From JADJLQ01 sp034439915 (lineage in GTDB: Bacteria > Bacteroidota > Bacteroidia > Chitinophagales > Saprospiraceae): a stretch of 37,619 nucleotides of DNA. The stretch spans positions 1-37,619 of the forward strand of contig JAWXBI010000218.1 of assembly GCA_034439915.1 (NCBI GenBank), written 5' to 3'. Numbering within the stretch: position 1 is the stretch's first letter; every line of letters begins with the position of its first letter. The notes beneath the pieces are model-generated. The model was not told where the DNA came from. It saw only the letters and a list, made by a program, of their open reading frames with translations, and did no database searches. Positions 1-8,705 of this stretch are shown here, one piece after another. The position numbers were made by a program, and so were the translations under genes.

Positions 1-975
1 ATCCCTGTTTATCATAAGCCGAAATACCCGCACATCAGTGAACTTCTCCAGCATCAATGGTACATTTATGGTCTGATCCTTTTTGACCGTCATCGAAGGT
101 AATATCAATGTCAAATGACCACTGCTTCGTTGTTTTATATCGGCAGTTAACTTTTCTTCTTTATCGATTAAACTCTGGGGGTTAGCGCTTTGATTTATAT
201 CTCCTATTTTAACTCCGTAAAAATCAAGATTAGTTTGATCTGTAACCGGAGTATTTATTATTCTGAACTTTTGGTACGTTTTGTTAAACGCTTTGGCAAC
301 CGTTAAGCTATCATTGGTCGGAATGAAAACCCAGGAGGTATTATTGAGGTCACATTTTTATAATTATTAATTTTTACGGGAATTTGAACTGTTTTTCCGG
401 GTACATCACAGATACTGTCGCTAACATCAAAAAGTACGGGCAGGACGACCGGACAACTTACTTTTAAGGTAAATGGCCCTTCTGCGCCCAAAGCCCCGTC
501 GACGATAATATCTATGATTTCATTTTGTTGAAGATTTATCTTTATTTGTTCGTCCTGGCCGGGAGAGTTGATGCTTTTAGCTCTGCATACGGGATTATAA
601 ACACAATGAATGCTGTCCACTACAAACAACTCTAAATCATTACTAAAACCGGTAAGGTCAATAGTATGTTCACCGGTCTGAATTGCTTTAAACCGATAAT
701 TTTTTTCTTTTCCCGTAAATTGCGATTCACTGAAACAGGAATATTTAGAGAACCTGTTCATGCTTCCACTGGTACTCCTTTAATTAGGTGTGTTGCACGT
801 AATCGATTCTATCAGATTTTCAACACAAACATATTGACAAGATACTGAAACACTAAAGCTGTCTATTTGGATGGAATTGTACCCATCGACTACTATATAA
901 TAATCACCGGATGGGAACTCAAAAAAGAAATGGAGAAAAGGGAATTCTGCACCTGTCCTGGCGGTGACACTGTTT
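1..975 (-). pseudogene. Broken secreted repeat protein (PPC-like, cohesin-like and dockerin-like segments)
   Basis: Minus-strand coding traces continue across several interruptions. From about 974 to 783 one frame reads a beta-rich module with DYYIVVDGYNS and CQYVCVENLIESITCNTPN. It meets an in-frame TAA at 780-782 and then continues in the same frame (SGSMNRFSKYSCFSES, VVDSIHCVYNP, ending VQIPVKINNYKNVTS) until a stop at 303-305. From about 357 to the window edge a different frame is open and reads NNTSWVFIPTND, then FYGVKIGDINQSANP, then a new module with TINVPLMLEKFTDVRVF. These resemble the cohesin-like and dockerin-like modules common in very large Saprospiraceae surface proteins. The start of one cohesin-like module runs straight into the end of a dockerin-like one, so the middle appears deleted. 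The gene continues off the left edge. Confidence is good that it is a decayed coding region and moderate for the domain names. Confidence 0.6.
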
Positions 976-1316
976 TAAACTATTGCATTCCCGTTTTAGA
1001 AGGGCATGGATATCCTGGCCAAAATTTTAAAGGGTATTCCAAGTGGTTACTTACCCGAAGCAACAGTTGCGCTAAACTGCAAAGGAATAATTAGAACATA
1101 CCGTCTTTCAGGAATGCTTCCCAGAAACCCTTGGAAAAATCCCACTCAAGATTCCAATGAATCCCATCTGCAATACCATAAAAAAGTAATAATTTGCTAT
1201 TTGGTTAGTTTAACGATTGGAAAGGAATTGAATAGCGACTGTCCATACATCTTCAAACTATTGGCTGCCAGGCTTAAAAGAACTCATTTGAAAGAATTGA
1301 ATGTTTTTATACAATT
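976..1316. other. Degenerate non-coding stretch upstream of the first intact gene
   Basis: No intact gene is seen. The minus strand has a short open trace around 1180-1105 (GIADGIHWNLEWDFSKGFWEAF) closed by stops on both sides. This may be a further eroded part of the pseudogene to the left or of another gene. Short plus-strand ORFs here have no recognisable features. The stretch is AT-rich compared with the gene at 1326. It must contain the promoter for that gene, but I cannot point to a convincing -7 box. Confidence 0.4.
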
Positions 1317-1325
1317 TTGAAGTGC

Positions 1326-4300
1326 ATGTATAGGGTTGATCTGCTCATCGCAATGCTTTTTATTATATCAAGTTGTACTCCGGATAAGCCCACCGGCGGA
1401 GGTCCGGTAGAACCCACATACGCCCTCTCCACTTTTGACCTTGAGCCTGGATACAAAATTGAGCTCATCGCCTCTGAACCCCTGATTTCTGATCCGGTGG
1501 ATATGGAGATCGATGAATACGGCCGATTGTATGTCGTTGAACTGCACGGCTATCCGCTGGACCTCGGTGGCAGCGGTAAAATAAAACTTCTGACCGATAC
1601 CAATGGCGATGGACTCCTGGACAAGAGCACCGTGTTTGCGGATAACCTGGTGATGCCTTTTGGGATAATGCGCTGGAAGAAAGGCCTGCTGGTGGCTGAT
1701 GCTCCCGATATCCTTTTTTTCGAAGATATCGATGGTGATGGTAAGGCAGACATCCGGAAAACCTTACTGACTGGCTTCGCAGTCTCCAATGCTCAAATGA
1801 ACGTAAGCAATCCGGTATATGGTCTCGACAACTGGATTTATCTCACCTCCGAATCCGGCTCCACCTACCAGATCTATAAAAAGGAATTCGGAGACCTGGG
1901 CAGTGATATCCGGTATCCGGATAGGCCCGAAGGTCCACGTTTGCCCCTTAATGGAAGTGGACGAACCGTGCGCTTTCGTCCTGACCTTGTTGAACTGGAG
2001 CTGACTTCGGGCAAAACCCAGTTTGGTCACGCTTTTGATGATTGGGGACACCATATCCTCGGAAACAATTCCAATCATATCTATCATGAAGTCATTGCAG
2101 ATGAGTACTTAAGGCGCAACCCCAATCTCCTGGTTTCAAATGCGACACAGACACTGACCGATCACGGTGAAAAAGTATTTCCAACCACTCAAAATCCCGA
2201 ACATCAACTGCTGACCAATATTGGTATTTTCACAGCCGCCTGTGGCAACATCGCCTATTCTGGGGGTGCTTTTACTCTGCCGTTTGCTGAAAATGTTTTT
2301 TTCGTTTGTGAACCGGTGAGTAATTTGATACATGCCGATTTATTAAAAGATAAAGGGGCAAGTTTTACTGCAATCCGGGTGGGTCGTCCCAATAAAGAAT
2401 TTCTGTCTTCGACCGATGCCTGGTTCCGTCCAGTCAATCTCTACACAGGGCCGGATGGTGCAATCTATGTGGTCGATTATTACCGTCAAATCATAGAACA
2501 CCCGGAATGGATGTCCGAAGAGGCGATCCGTGGAGGTCAATTGTATAATGGTTCAGACCGGGGAAGGATCTATCGCATCAGCAAAACGGAAGCAAAACCC
2601 GGTGAATGGATGAACGGACTTCAGCTGGGCAATGCAAGTGATGAAGACCTGGTGGCACATCTTTCTGATCCGAACAACTGGTGGAGGATGCATGCACAAA
2701 GGTTACTGGTTGATCGAGCTAATAAACAAGTGATACCAGCATTAATACAGCTTGCAAATACTGCGGCTTCACCCATGGGCCGTTTACATGCATTATGGAC
2801 CCTGGAAGGTATGGGTGCACTTAATACTGAGCTTATAGAGCAGTCCTTAAAAGACCCCGAACCGGGAATATGCGAAAACGCCATCAAGCTGGCCGAACTT
2901 CATTTGATCGCTTCTCCCGGATTAGCAAAGGCATTATTATCTATGCAGACACATCCGGACGCCAAAGTAAGATTTCAATTGCTCTGTACCCTTGGTTTTT
3001 TAAATTCTCCTGAAGCCGAAGAGGTCCGAAAAAACCTGATGTTCAAAGACCTGGATGATAATTGGGTACAGGTTGCAGCATTGTCTGCCATCTCCTCACA
3101 AACCTACTCCTTGCTGAAAGGGGTAATTAATCATTTTACACAGGATCGCCCTGCCTATGCCTCACTGGTTCAGCGGCTGGCCGCTATGATTGGAACAAGC
3201 GGGGATTTGTCCAGTATTCGTTTACTCATTCAGCAAGCTGCCGGATCAGGGATGAAAGCAGATACCGGGTGGCAAGCACCCCTGCTTAAAGGCTTAGCCC
3301 AAGGCATAGAAAGGAAAAAATTACCGGGTTCCTCTTTTAAAAATGAGCTGCCAATACTTATCGGGTTATGCTTTGGTCATCCTTCCACGCCGGTTAGAAC
3401 TGCTGCCCTTCAGTTTTTAGCTGCTATACTTATCGAAGATAATTCGGTGCTAAAAAAAGGAACAGAAAACGCGGTAGTAACAGCTCAGGATAATCTTATA
3501 CCTGAAGATAAAAGGGTAGAGGCCATAAAATTTCTGGCCTTATCCGATATCAAACCACATGCCGCATTGTTGGAGTCATTCATTGTTCCCCGGGAGCAGC
3601 CATCTGTTCAACGGGCGGCTTTAAAAACGCTTGGCCTCTTACCTGATCTTACTGTGACAAACCTGATATTGGAACGATGGCAGGCACTAACTCCGGAGGT
3701 AAGGGTTGAAGCTGTTGCTACGTTTATGGGAATCCCCGAACGCAACAGTTTATTGCTGGATGCTATTGAATCAGGCAGGATACAGAGATCAAGTTTAGTA
3801 TTTTATCAGCGGGTTCAATTGATGACCCAGGCCAATGAGAAGCTGCGCACACGCGCCCGGGTGCTGTTTGCAGAGCATGAAGAAGATAAAATCAACAAAG
3901 AATATCAGGTCGCCTTGAAATTGAAAGGAGATGCACTCAAAGGGAAAGCCGTGTATGTACAGAACTGCGTGATTTGTCATCAGGTAAGGGGTGCCCTGGG
4001 TGTACCACTTGGTCCGGATCTGGGTACCATACATAGCTGGCCACCCGAAGGGATCCTGGCCAATATCCTGGCACCCAATCTTTCCATTGCGGCCGGATAT
4101 GACCTTTGGGCTGTTGAATTGAATAATGGTGAAACAGTACAGGGAATTATAGCCAGCGAAACCTCGGGGGCTTTATCACTTAAAAATGCAGAAGGAATGG
4201 AAAAGACGATCAACCGACAGGATATCAAGTCGTTAAAAACACTAAATATTTCCGCTATGCCCGCTGGCTGGGAAAAAACAATCAATAAGCAGCAGATGGC

Positions 4301-4334
4301 AGACTTGTTGGCCTTTCTAAGACAGGTAAAATAA
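1326..4334 (+). CDS. Membrane-bound dehydrogenase-type lipoprotein: propeller + HEAT + cytochrome c
   Basis: A predicted exported lipoprotein of 1002 aa. The signal peptide ends in a lipobox, IISSC, with Cys17. Residues ~30-410 match the DUF7133/TIGR02604 'putative membrane-bound dehydrogenase' beta-propeller, including two Ca-loop-like segments (DTNGDGLLD 91-99, DIDGDGKAD 134-142) and the conserved block STDAWFRPVN followed by VVDYYRQ. Residues ~430-840 are alpha-helical HEAT-like repeats. The C-terminus is a c-type heme domain with CVICH at 881-885 (TIGR02603-like). The full domain order matches the family known mainly from Planctomycetes and Bacteroidetes. 'Dehydrogenase' is a family name; no cofactor site or substrate is evident. 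A TTG at 1317 is in frame, but the ATG at 1326 gives a cleaner signal peptide. A ceramidase-like gene follows 58 bp downstream on the same strand. Confidence 0.88.
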   Translation: MYRVDLLIAMLFIISSCTPDKPTGGGPVEPTYALSTFDLEPGYKIELIASEPLISDPVDMEIDEYGRLYVVELHGYPLDLGGSGKIKLLTDTNGDGLLDKSTVFADNLVMPFGIMRWKKGLLVADAPDILFFEDIDGDGKADIRKTLLTGFAVSNAQMNVSNPVYGLDNWIYLTSESGSTYQIYKKEFGDLGSDIRYPDRPEGPRLPLNGSGRTVRFRPDLVELELTSGKTQFGHAFDDWGHHILGNNSNHIYHEVIADEYLRRNPNLLVSNATQTLTDHGEKVFPTTQNPEHQLLTNIGIFTAACGNIAYSGGAFTLPFAENVFFVCEPVSNLIHADLLKDKGASFTAIRVGRPNKEFLSSTDAWFRPVNLYTGPDGAIYVVDYYRQIIEHPEWMSEEAIRGGQLYNGSDRGRIYRISKTEAKPGEWMNGLQLGNASDEDLVAHLSDPNNWWRMHAQRLLVDRANKQVIPALIQLANTAASPMGRLHALWTLEGMGALNTELIEQSLKDPEPGICENAIKLAELHLIASPGLAKALLSMQTHPDAKVRFQLLCTLGFLNSPEAEEVRKNLMFKDLDDNWVQVAALSAISSQTYSLLKGVINHFTQDRPAYASLVQRLAAMIGTSGDLSSIRLLIQQAAGSGMKADTGWQAPLLKGLAQGIERKKLPGSSFKNELPILIGLCFGHPSTPVRTAALQFLAAILIEDNSVLKKGTENAVVTAQDNLIPEDKRVEAIKFLALSDIKPHAALLESFIVPREQPSVQRAALKTLGLLPDLTVTNLILERWQALTPEVRVEAVATFMGIPERNSLLLDAIESGRIQRSSLVFYQRVQLMTQANEKLRTRARVLFAEHEEDKINKEYQVALKLKGDALKGKAVYVQNCVICHQVRGALGVPLGPDLGTIHSWPPEGILANILAPNLSIAAGYDLWAVELNNGETVQGIIASETSGALSLKNAEGMEKTINRQDIKSLKTLNISAMPAGWEKTINKQQMADLLAFLRQVK

Positions 4335-4392
4335 TTCGATCCGTATTCATTTTTTTGAATTCACTAAAATCTTATCTCTATACTTTTATCCT

Positions 4393-6237
4393 ATGAAACT
4401 ACTCCGAAGTTCAACATGGATGAATAATCCAAAGAGACCATTTCTGCTGATGATGGTATTGTTTTTTTTCAGACCATATTCAATATCACAACTCCCTAAC
4501 CCGACGAGTGCAACAATTGAAGTAGGGGTGGCCCGGGTGGATATTACCCCTGAAACGACTATTCGACTGGCTGGTTATGCTGCCCGAGCGAAAAAAGAAT
4601 CGGAGGGTGTGTTGCATAAGCTGGAAGCCAAGGCCCTGGCCTTCGGCACTGATGCACAGCGTCCATCCATTTTAATTACGGTTGACCTGGTAGGTATTCC
4701 AGGACATATTACCGCAAAATTATCAGAACAGTTATCCGCTAAACTGGGTTTGGTTCCTGCACAATTGGTTATATGTGCCTCTCACACGCATGGTGGACCC
4801 GAAGTGGGCAACCTCTTAAACATACTACAGTACAGAAATGCGGCGACATATAGTGATTCGCTTTTGGAATTAAACCAATTGGTGCACATTGCGCAATATA
4901 TCGATTTGCTTTCCCAGAAACTGGAGCAGGTAAGCCTTGCCGCCATGAAGGACAGAAAACCTGCTTTTCTTTCCTGGGGTCAAGGCCAGGCCCTTTTCGC
5001 GAAAAACCGCAGGACGCCGGGAGGCCCGGTGGATGTAGCCCTTCCCATCCTGCGTGTCACTGACCCCAATGGCAAGCTCCGCGCTGTGCTTGTAAATTAC
5101 GCCTGTCACGGCACTACTTTGCCCGGAGATGTAAACCAGCTGCACGGGGACTGGATGGGCGAGGCACAAAAACTTATCGAAGCTAAATATCCCGGGGCAG
5201 TTGCCTTAATGGCGATTGGTGCAGGCGCGGATGCGAACCCTCAACCACGTGGCAAAATGGACCATATAAAAATGCATGCTAAAGAAATTTCAGATCAGGT
5301 GGAAAAACTGCTGACATCCGCCCAACTGCAGCCATTGACTGCGCCGCCGACTGGACGAATGAAATGGGTGAAACTGCCATTCTCCAATGTCCCTACAATA
5401 CCTGAACTCATTAAGCAATCAGAGGATAAGACGGTCAGGGGATATTACGCGCGACTGGCTCTGGACCGTATCGCCAGGGGTCAGCACATTCCTGTCGAAT
5501 TGGATTATCCAGTTCAGACCTGGTCCTTTGGTAAGGAATTGTTGATGATCAACCTGGCCGGTGAAGTAGTGGTGGATTATTCGATACGGCTCAAAGAAGA
5601 AATAGGTGCCGAACGGGTATGGTTGAATACCTATGCCAATGACGTGCCGTGCTATATAGCTTCCAGGCGAGTAATCAGGGAAGGGGGATATGAGGCTGAT
5701 GTAAGTATGTATTATTATGACAAACCATCTCCCTTCGCTGAAACGGTGGAAGATATTATAATAAATGCTGTAAAGGACATCTTGCCGGCTTCATTTAAAA
5801 CCGTTCGTGTTGCAAACAATAAACCGGAAGCAGTACATGCTAAAGCCGGCAAGGTGATTGAATTGCCTGCAGAATCTGCCCGGGCGGCTGGACCGGCTAT
5901 CAAATACATGGCCGAGTGGAGGGCCTTCGGTTGGTTTACCGAGGCCGACCTGGTAGAGTGGGAGGTGGATCTAAACAAAAGCGGTAAGTATGAAGTATAC
6001 CTGGACTGGTCCGTTTCAGATGAAGCGGCTGGTAAACCATTCGTTTTTGAAGTAGGGATTCAACAGATCAATGGAACCATAGGTAAGACGGGCTCCTGGT
6101 TTACATACAGGTATGAAAAGATAGGAAGTATCCGATTGCCTGCCGGGTCTAATAAGATAGTTTTCAAAGCGGACCCGGCATCTCCGAAGGGTGCGTTGCT
6201 CGATCTGCGCGGTATTAAACTGGTCCCGGTAAAATGA
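4393..6237 (+). CDS. Neutral/alkaline ceramidase-like hydrolase with C-terminal beta domain
   Basis: 614 aa, exported: a hydrophobic segment at residues 16-32 precedes the mature start. Residues ~43-460 match the N-terminal catalytic domain of the neutral/alkaline non-lysosomal ceramidase family (PF04734). They begin VGVARVDITPE, contain SHTHGGP (His131, His133) and a second metal-ligand-like NYACHGT (His239), followed by LHGDWMG. In the family these histidines bind zinc and the enzyme cleaves the amide of ceramide. Many bacterial homologues in glycan or oxidation loci have no proven ceramide activity, so the substrate is open. Residues ~490-614 form a beta-rich module (WEVDLNKSGKYEVYLDWS) resembling CBM6-like or discoidin-like domains. 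It lies 58 bp after the propeller/cytochrome gene, so they may be co-transcribed. An in-frame ATG at 4420 is an alternative start. Confidence 0.82.
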   Translation: MKLLRSSTWMNNPKRPFLLMMVLFFFRPYSISQLPNPTSATIEVGVARVDITPETTIRLAGYAARAKKESEGVLHKLEAKALAFGTDAQRPSILITVDLVGIPGHITAKLSEQLSAKLGLVPAQLVICASHTHGGPEVGNLLNILQYRNAATYSDSLLELNQLVHIAQYIDLLSQKLEQVSLAAMKDRKPAFLSWGQGQALFAKNRRTPGGPVDVALPILRVTDPNGKLRAVLVNYACHGTTLPGDVNQLHGDWMGEAQKLIEAKYPGAVALMAIGAGADANPQPRGKMDHIKMHAKEISDQVEKLLTSAQLQPLTAPPTGRMKWVKLPFSNVPTIPELIKQSEDKTVRGYYARLALDRIARGQHIPVELDYPVQTWSFGKELLMINLAGEVVVDYSIRLKEEIGAERVWLNTYANDVPCYIASRRVIREGGYEADVSMYYYDKPSPFAETVEDIIINAVKDILPASFKTVRVANNKPEAVHAKAGKVIELPAESARAAGPAIKYMAEWRAFGWFTEADLVEWEVDLNKSGKYEVYLDWSVSDEAAGKPFVFEVGIQQINGTIGKTGSWFTYRYEKIGSIRLPAGSNKIVFKADPASPKGALLDLRGIKLVPVK

Positions 6238-6345
6238 TATTTGGAGGAAAGGTTGAAAGATCTCGCAATTGGTGAAGATTACTTAACAGAACCTCTGTTT
6301 GACTTATATAGACGGTAACAATACTCAAAACCTGAAGGCGTATAA

Positions 6346-7341
6346 TTACAATTTGAATAATTTTCTTGCGTTTTCATAGAGCAGTTTACGTTCAATTTGT
6401 TTGGTTTCACACAATTTTTTGACCGCTTCAATAGTCTGGGCGCCCTGGCACAGCGCGGGTGACAATCCATCCACATCCGCACAATCACTCCCATACATTA
6501 ATTTATCCTGGTGTCTTATAATAAACTTCCTGGAAAGTCCTTCATCACGCGTAAGGGCATTAAGTCCGGACCCTGCCGAAAGATCTCCGTACATATTGGG
6601 ATAGTCGCTCAAAAAGCGATCGGTCAAACCTCCCGGGGTCCATTTTCCTTTAGGATATAATATTGACTGGTCCATATGGTATTTGTCAATATTAGCCCAC
6701 CAGGTCTGGGCATGACCTATAAAATTGACCCTGGGATATTTTGCAAGCATGGTATGCCATCGTTCAAAACCATAATTGTACCTGCCATGTTGCCAATGCA
6801 TGAGCACTGGCACGGCATAGTCTTGTGCCAATTGATAGATCTTCTGCATTTCCGAAGAATCACAGTCCACCCCAAATTTCAACTCCCCGATGACTACTGC
6901 ACCCCGTCTGAGATAGTTCTCGATTTCTTTTACAGCCTTGGGCTGGTCCGGTACTTCATTGGCGCCGAAAAGAAATTCTTTCGCATGTTTTTTGGAAAAC
7001 AACCTGCAAACCTTATTGCCTGTGGCTTTTGCTTCCAGGCCATTGGACTCCCCATAATGGGTAGAAGCAGTCAACAGGGGACGGCCTGCAGGCAAAAGGA
7101 TAGTAGTGGCAATGCCCATCGCTCGTTGATGAATCAGCAGGTTTTCACCGGAACGACCCAGGTAATCCGTATGCTGATGTATATCGATGATGGGTTCAGC
7201 TACATTAAAATTGGGTCTGGGCCAACCAGGTTGTAACGCCGCTCCGGCAATGAGTATACTGCCGGTAGTTATAAATTTTCTGCGAGATACCGAACCTGAA
7301 TTTGTCCTTTCATTAAAACCATTAGGGTCATATCGAATCAT
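6346..7341 (-). CDS. Tat-exported amidohydrolase (Amidohydro_2 type)
   Basis: 331 aa. The N-terminus carries a twin-arginine signal, SRRKFIT (19-25), followed by a hydrophobic stretch, so the folded metalloenzyme is probably exported. The mature part starts with IIDIHQH (His55, His57), the first metal-binding motif of the amidohydrolase superfamily. Later landmarks are MHWQHG, NFIGHAQTWW and the terminal metal-ligand aspartate in MYGSDCADVD. Overall it fits the PF04909 TIM-barrel group (decarboxylases and lactone or ester hydrolases). The reaction cannot be named. It lies 34 bp downstream of the alpha/beta hydrolase on the same strand, suggesting a two-gene operon, and is convergent with the ceramidase-like gene. 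Confidence 0.82.
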   Translation of the reverse strand: MIRYDPNGFNERTNSGSVSRRKFITTGSILIAGAALQPGWPRPNFNVAEPIIDIHQHTDYLGRSGENLLIHQRAMGIATTILLPAGRPLLTASTHYGESNGLEAKATGNKVCRLFSKKHAKEFLFGANEVPDQPKAVKEIENYLRRGAVVIGELKFGVDCDSSEMQKIYQLAQDYAVPVLMHWQHGRYNYGFERWHTMLAKYPRVNFIGHAQTWWANIDKYHMDQSILYPKGKWTPGGLTDRFLSDYPNMYGDLSAGSGLNALTRDEGLSRKFIIRHQDKLMYGSDCADVDGLSPALCQGAQTIEAVKKLCETKQIERKLLYENARKLFKL

Positions 7342-7375
7342 GATTTTGGTGGATTTGAGGAGATGGAAAAGTAAT

Positions 7376-8500
7376 TTAGTCCAGGGAGTCGACCTTTTGA
7401 TGATGAAATACTGAATCCATCAAGGTATACGCTTTGGCCCGTATTTCAGATGGAAAGTCGTGTTTGCATTCAGGATAATATACACGCAGATGATCCGTCG
7501 CGTGCAGGAATTGATAAACCGGCAAAACCCGGTCGATTATATGTTTCACCCCTAACACATCAAAATTGGAATCGTTAAGCGGTGAATTAGAGAAAAACAC
7601 ACGGGGTGCAATAGCGGCGATGATCCCTTCAAAATCAAAGGGTATTTTGTCCGCATCGAGTTCAAATTTTTCTCGAAGCCAGGGCATATACCTCTCCTGA
7701 GCCCAGGGGCCGAGCCGGCCACCGTATTTTTTTGAACGTTCTTCACCTATATTATAAAAATCAAAACCCGTCCACCCACAACTGGATATTACTATTTTCA
7801 ACCGGGTATCAAAAGCGCCGACAAAGATGGCATTATGGCCTCCGAGGGAGTGGCCTATGACCCCCAGCCGATCCGGATCAACGATTGGCATCGATTGTAA
7901 CAAGTCAATACATCGAATGTGAATAAAAATACCTTTTAGGGTTCCGGAAGGATACCGGTCATTTTTAAAATCATAATCGCGTGCATCCCCAAAACCCGGA
8001 TAATCTGGCGCCAACACCACGTATCCCCGTTGGGTCAGCTCCCGGGCATACCCCAGATTGGAGTTTGCACCTTGCCCATCCACACTCCCTTTTCCCAGCG
8101 AATCGGTTTCGTGCAAAGCAAGCAGGGCAGGAATCCGCATTCCCTGACTAATGGAATGCGGTATGTATAAATAGGCCGTAACCCGTTCGTTTTCGGCAAC
8201 CAGAAAGTGGATGGTGTAACGGGTATAATTATTCCCCTTCAGGCTATCAATAACCTTTAGGTTGAAATCGGGCAGTCCCTCCTTCCCTGGTAGGGTACCC
8301 ATCCCTTCCTGCATGTCTTCCAGTATCTGCAGCCGTTTATGATCCCATGTCTTTTTTGTCGTAACCGGTACTTTTGTCCCCCTTTCATCCAGATCGGTAA
8401 GCAGTTCCGGTTGTTCTGAACTGCTTTTAACCGTATAAATACAATTAGTGTTAGCCGTTAGCGCAAAGTAGAGTGAACATAAAATCAACTTTACGTTCAT
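7376..8500 (-). CDS. Exported alpha/beta hydrolase (abhydrolase family 7 / acetyl-xylan-esterase-like)
   Basis: 374 aa with a hydrophobic N-terminal export signal (residues 4-18; Cys20 might be lipidated, but the lipobox is poor). The alpha/beta hydrolase core starts near residue 95. The nucleophile elbow is GHSLGG (216-221, Ser218), preceded by PDYPGFGDARDY in the oxyanion region. The C-terminal catalytic His is probably His347 in ECKHDFP. The fold pattern resembles PF12715 and dienelactone-hydrolase-like esterases often found in polysaccharide loci. A carbohydrate esterase role is plausible but not shown. It is the first gene of a probable operon with the amidohydrolase 34 bp downstream, and is divergent from the second propeller gene across 205 bp. 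Confidence 0.8.
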   Translation of the reverse strand: MNVKLILCSLYFALTANTNCIYTVKSSSEQPELLTDLDERGTKVPVTTKKTWDHKRLQILEDMQEGMGTLPGKEGLPDFNLKVIDSLKGNNYTRYTIHFLVAENERVTAYLYIPHSISQGMRIPALLALHETDSLGKGSVDGQGANSNLGYARELTQRGYVVLAPDYPGFGDARDYDFKNDRYPSGTLKGIFIHIRCIDLLQSMPIVDPDRLGVIGHSLGGHNAIFVGAFDTRLKIVISSCGWTGFDFYNIGEERSKKYGGRLGPWAQERYMPWLREKFELDADKIPFDFEGIIAAIAPRVFFSNSPLNDSNFDVLGVKHIIDRVLPVYQFLHATDHLRVYYPECKHDFPSEIRAKAYTLMDSVFHHQKVDSLD

Positions 8501-8705
8501 TTTCTGAGTTTCCTTTTGTGATGCAATCTTAAACTAAATTAATTCATATAAGGATCACTCCATAATGTCCCTCCATCTTCTGAGTTTTTTTCAACTAAAA
8601 CAATGGATTCATTTCGTGCAACCATGGACTGCTGTATACCTGAATCTCGTTAATATTTGCCAATTTTGCCTCCCATCAGTATAAGACAAGCAGATCAGAA
8701 AAATC

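Noticed and set aside
318..357. Programmed ribosomal frameshift
   Set aside because: There is no slippery heptamer and the middle of a domain is missing at the junction, so a deletion fits better.
303..761. Intact 152-aa protein at the left end
   Set aside because: Coding similarity continues upstream of its Met in the same frame through a stop codon, and downstream in another frame. It is a fragment of a broken larger gene.
6676..7236. 186-codon plus-strand ORF
   Set aside because: It lies antisense inside the well-supported amidohydrolase gene and resembles no known family.
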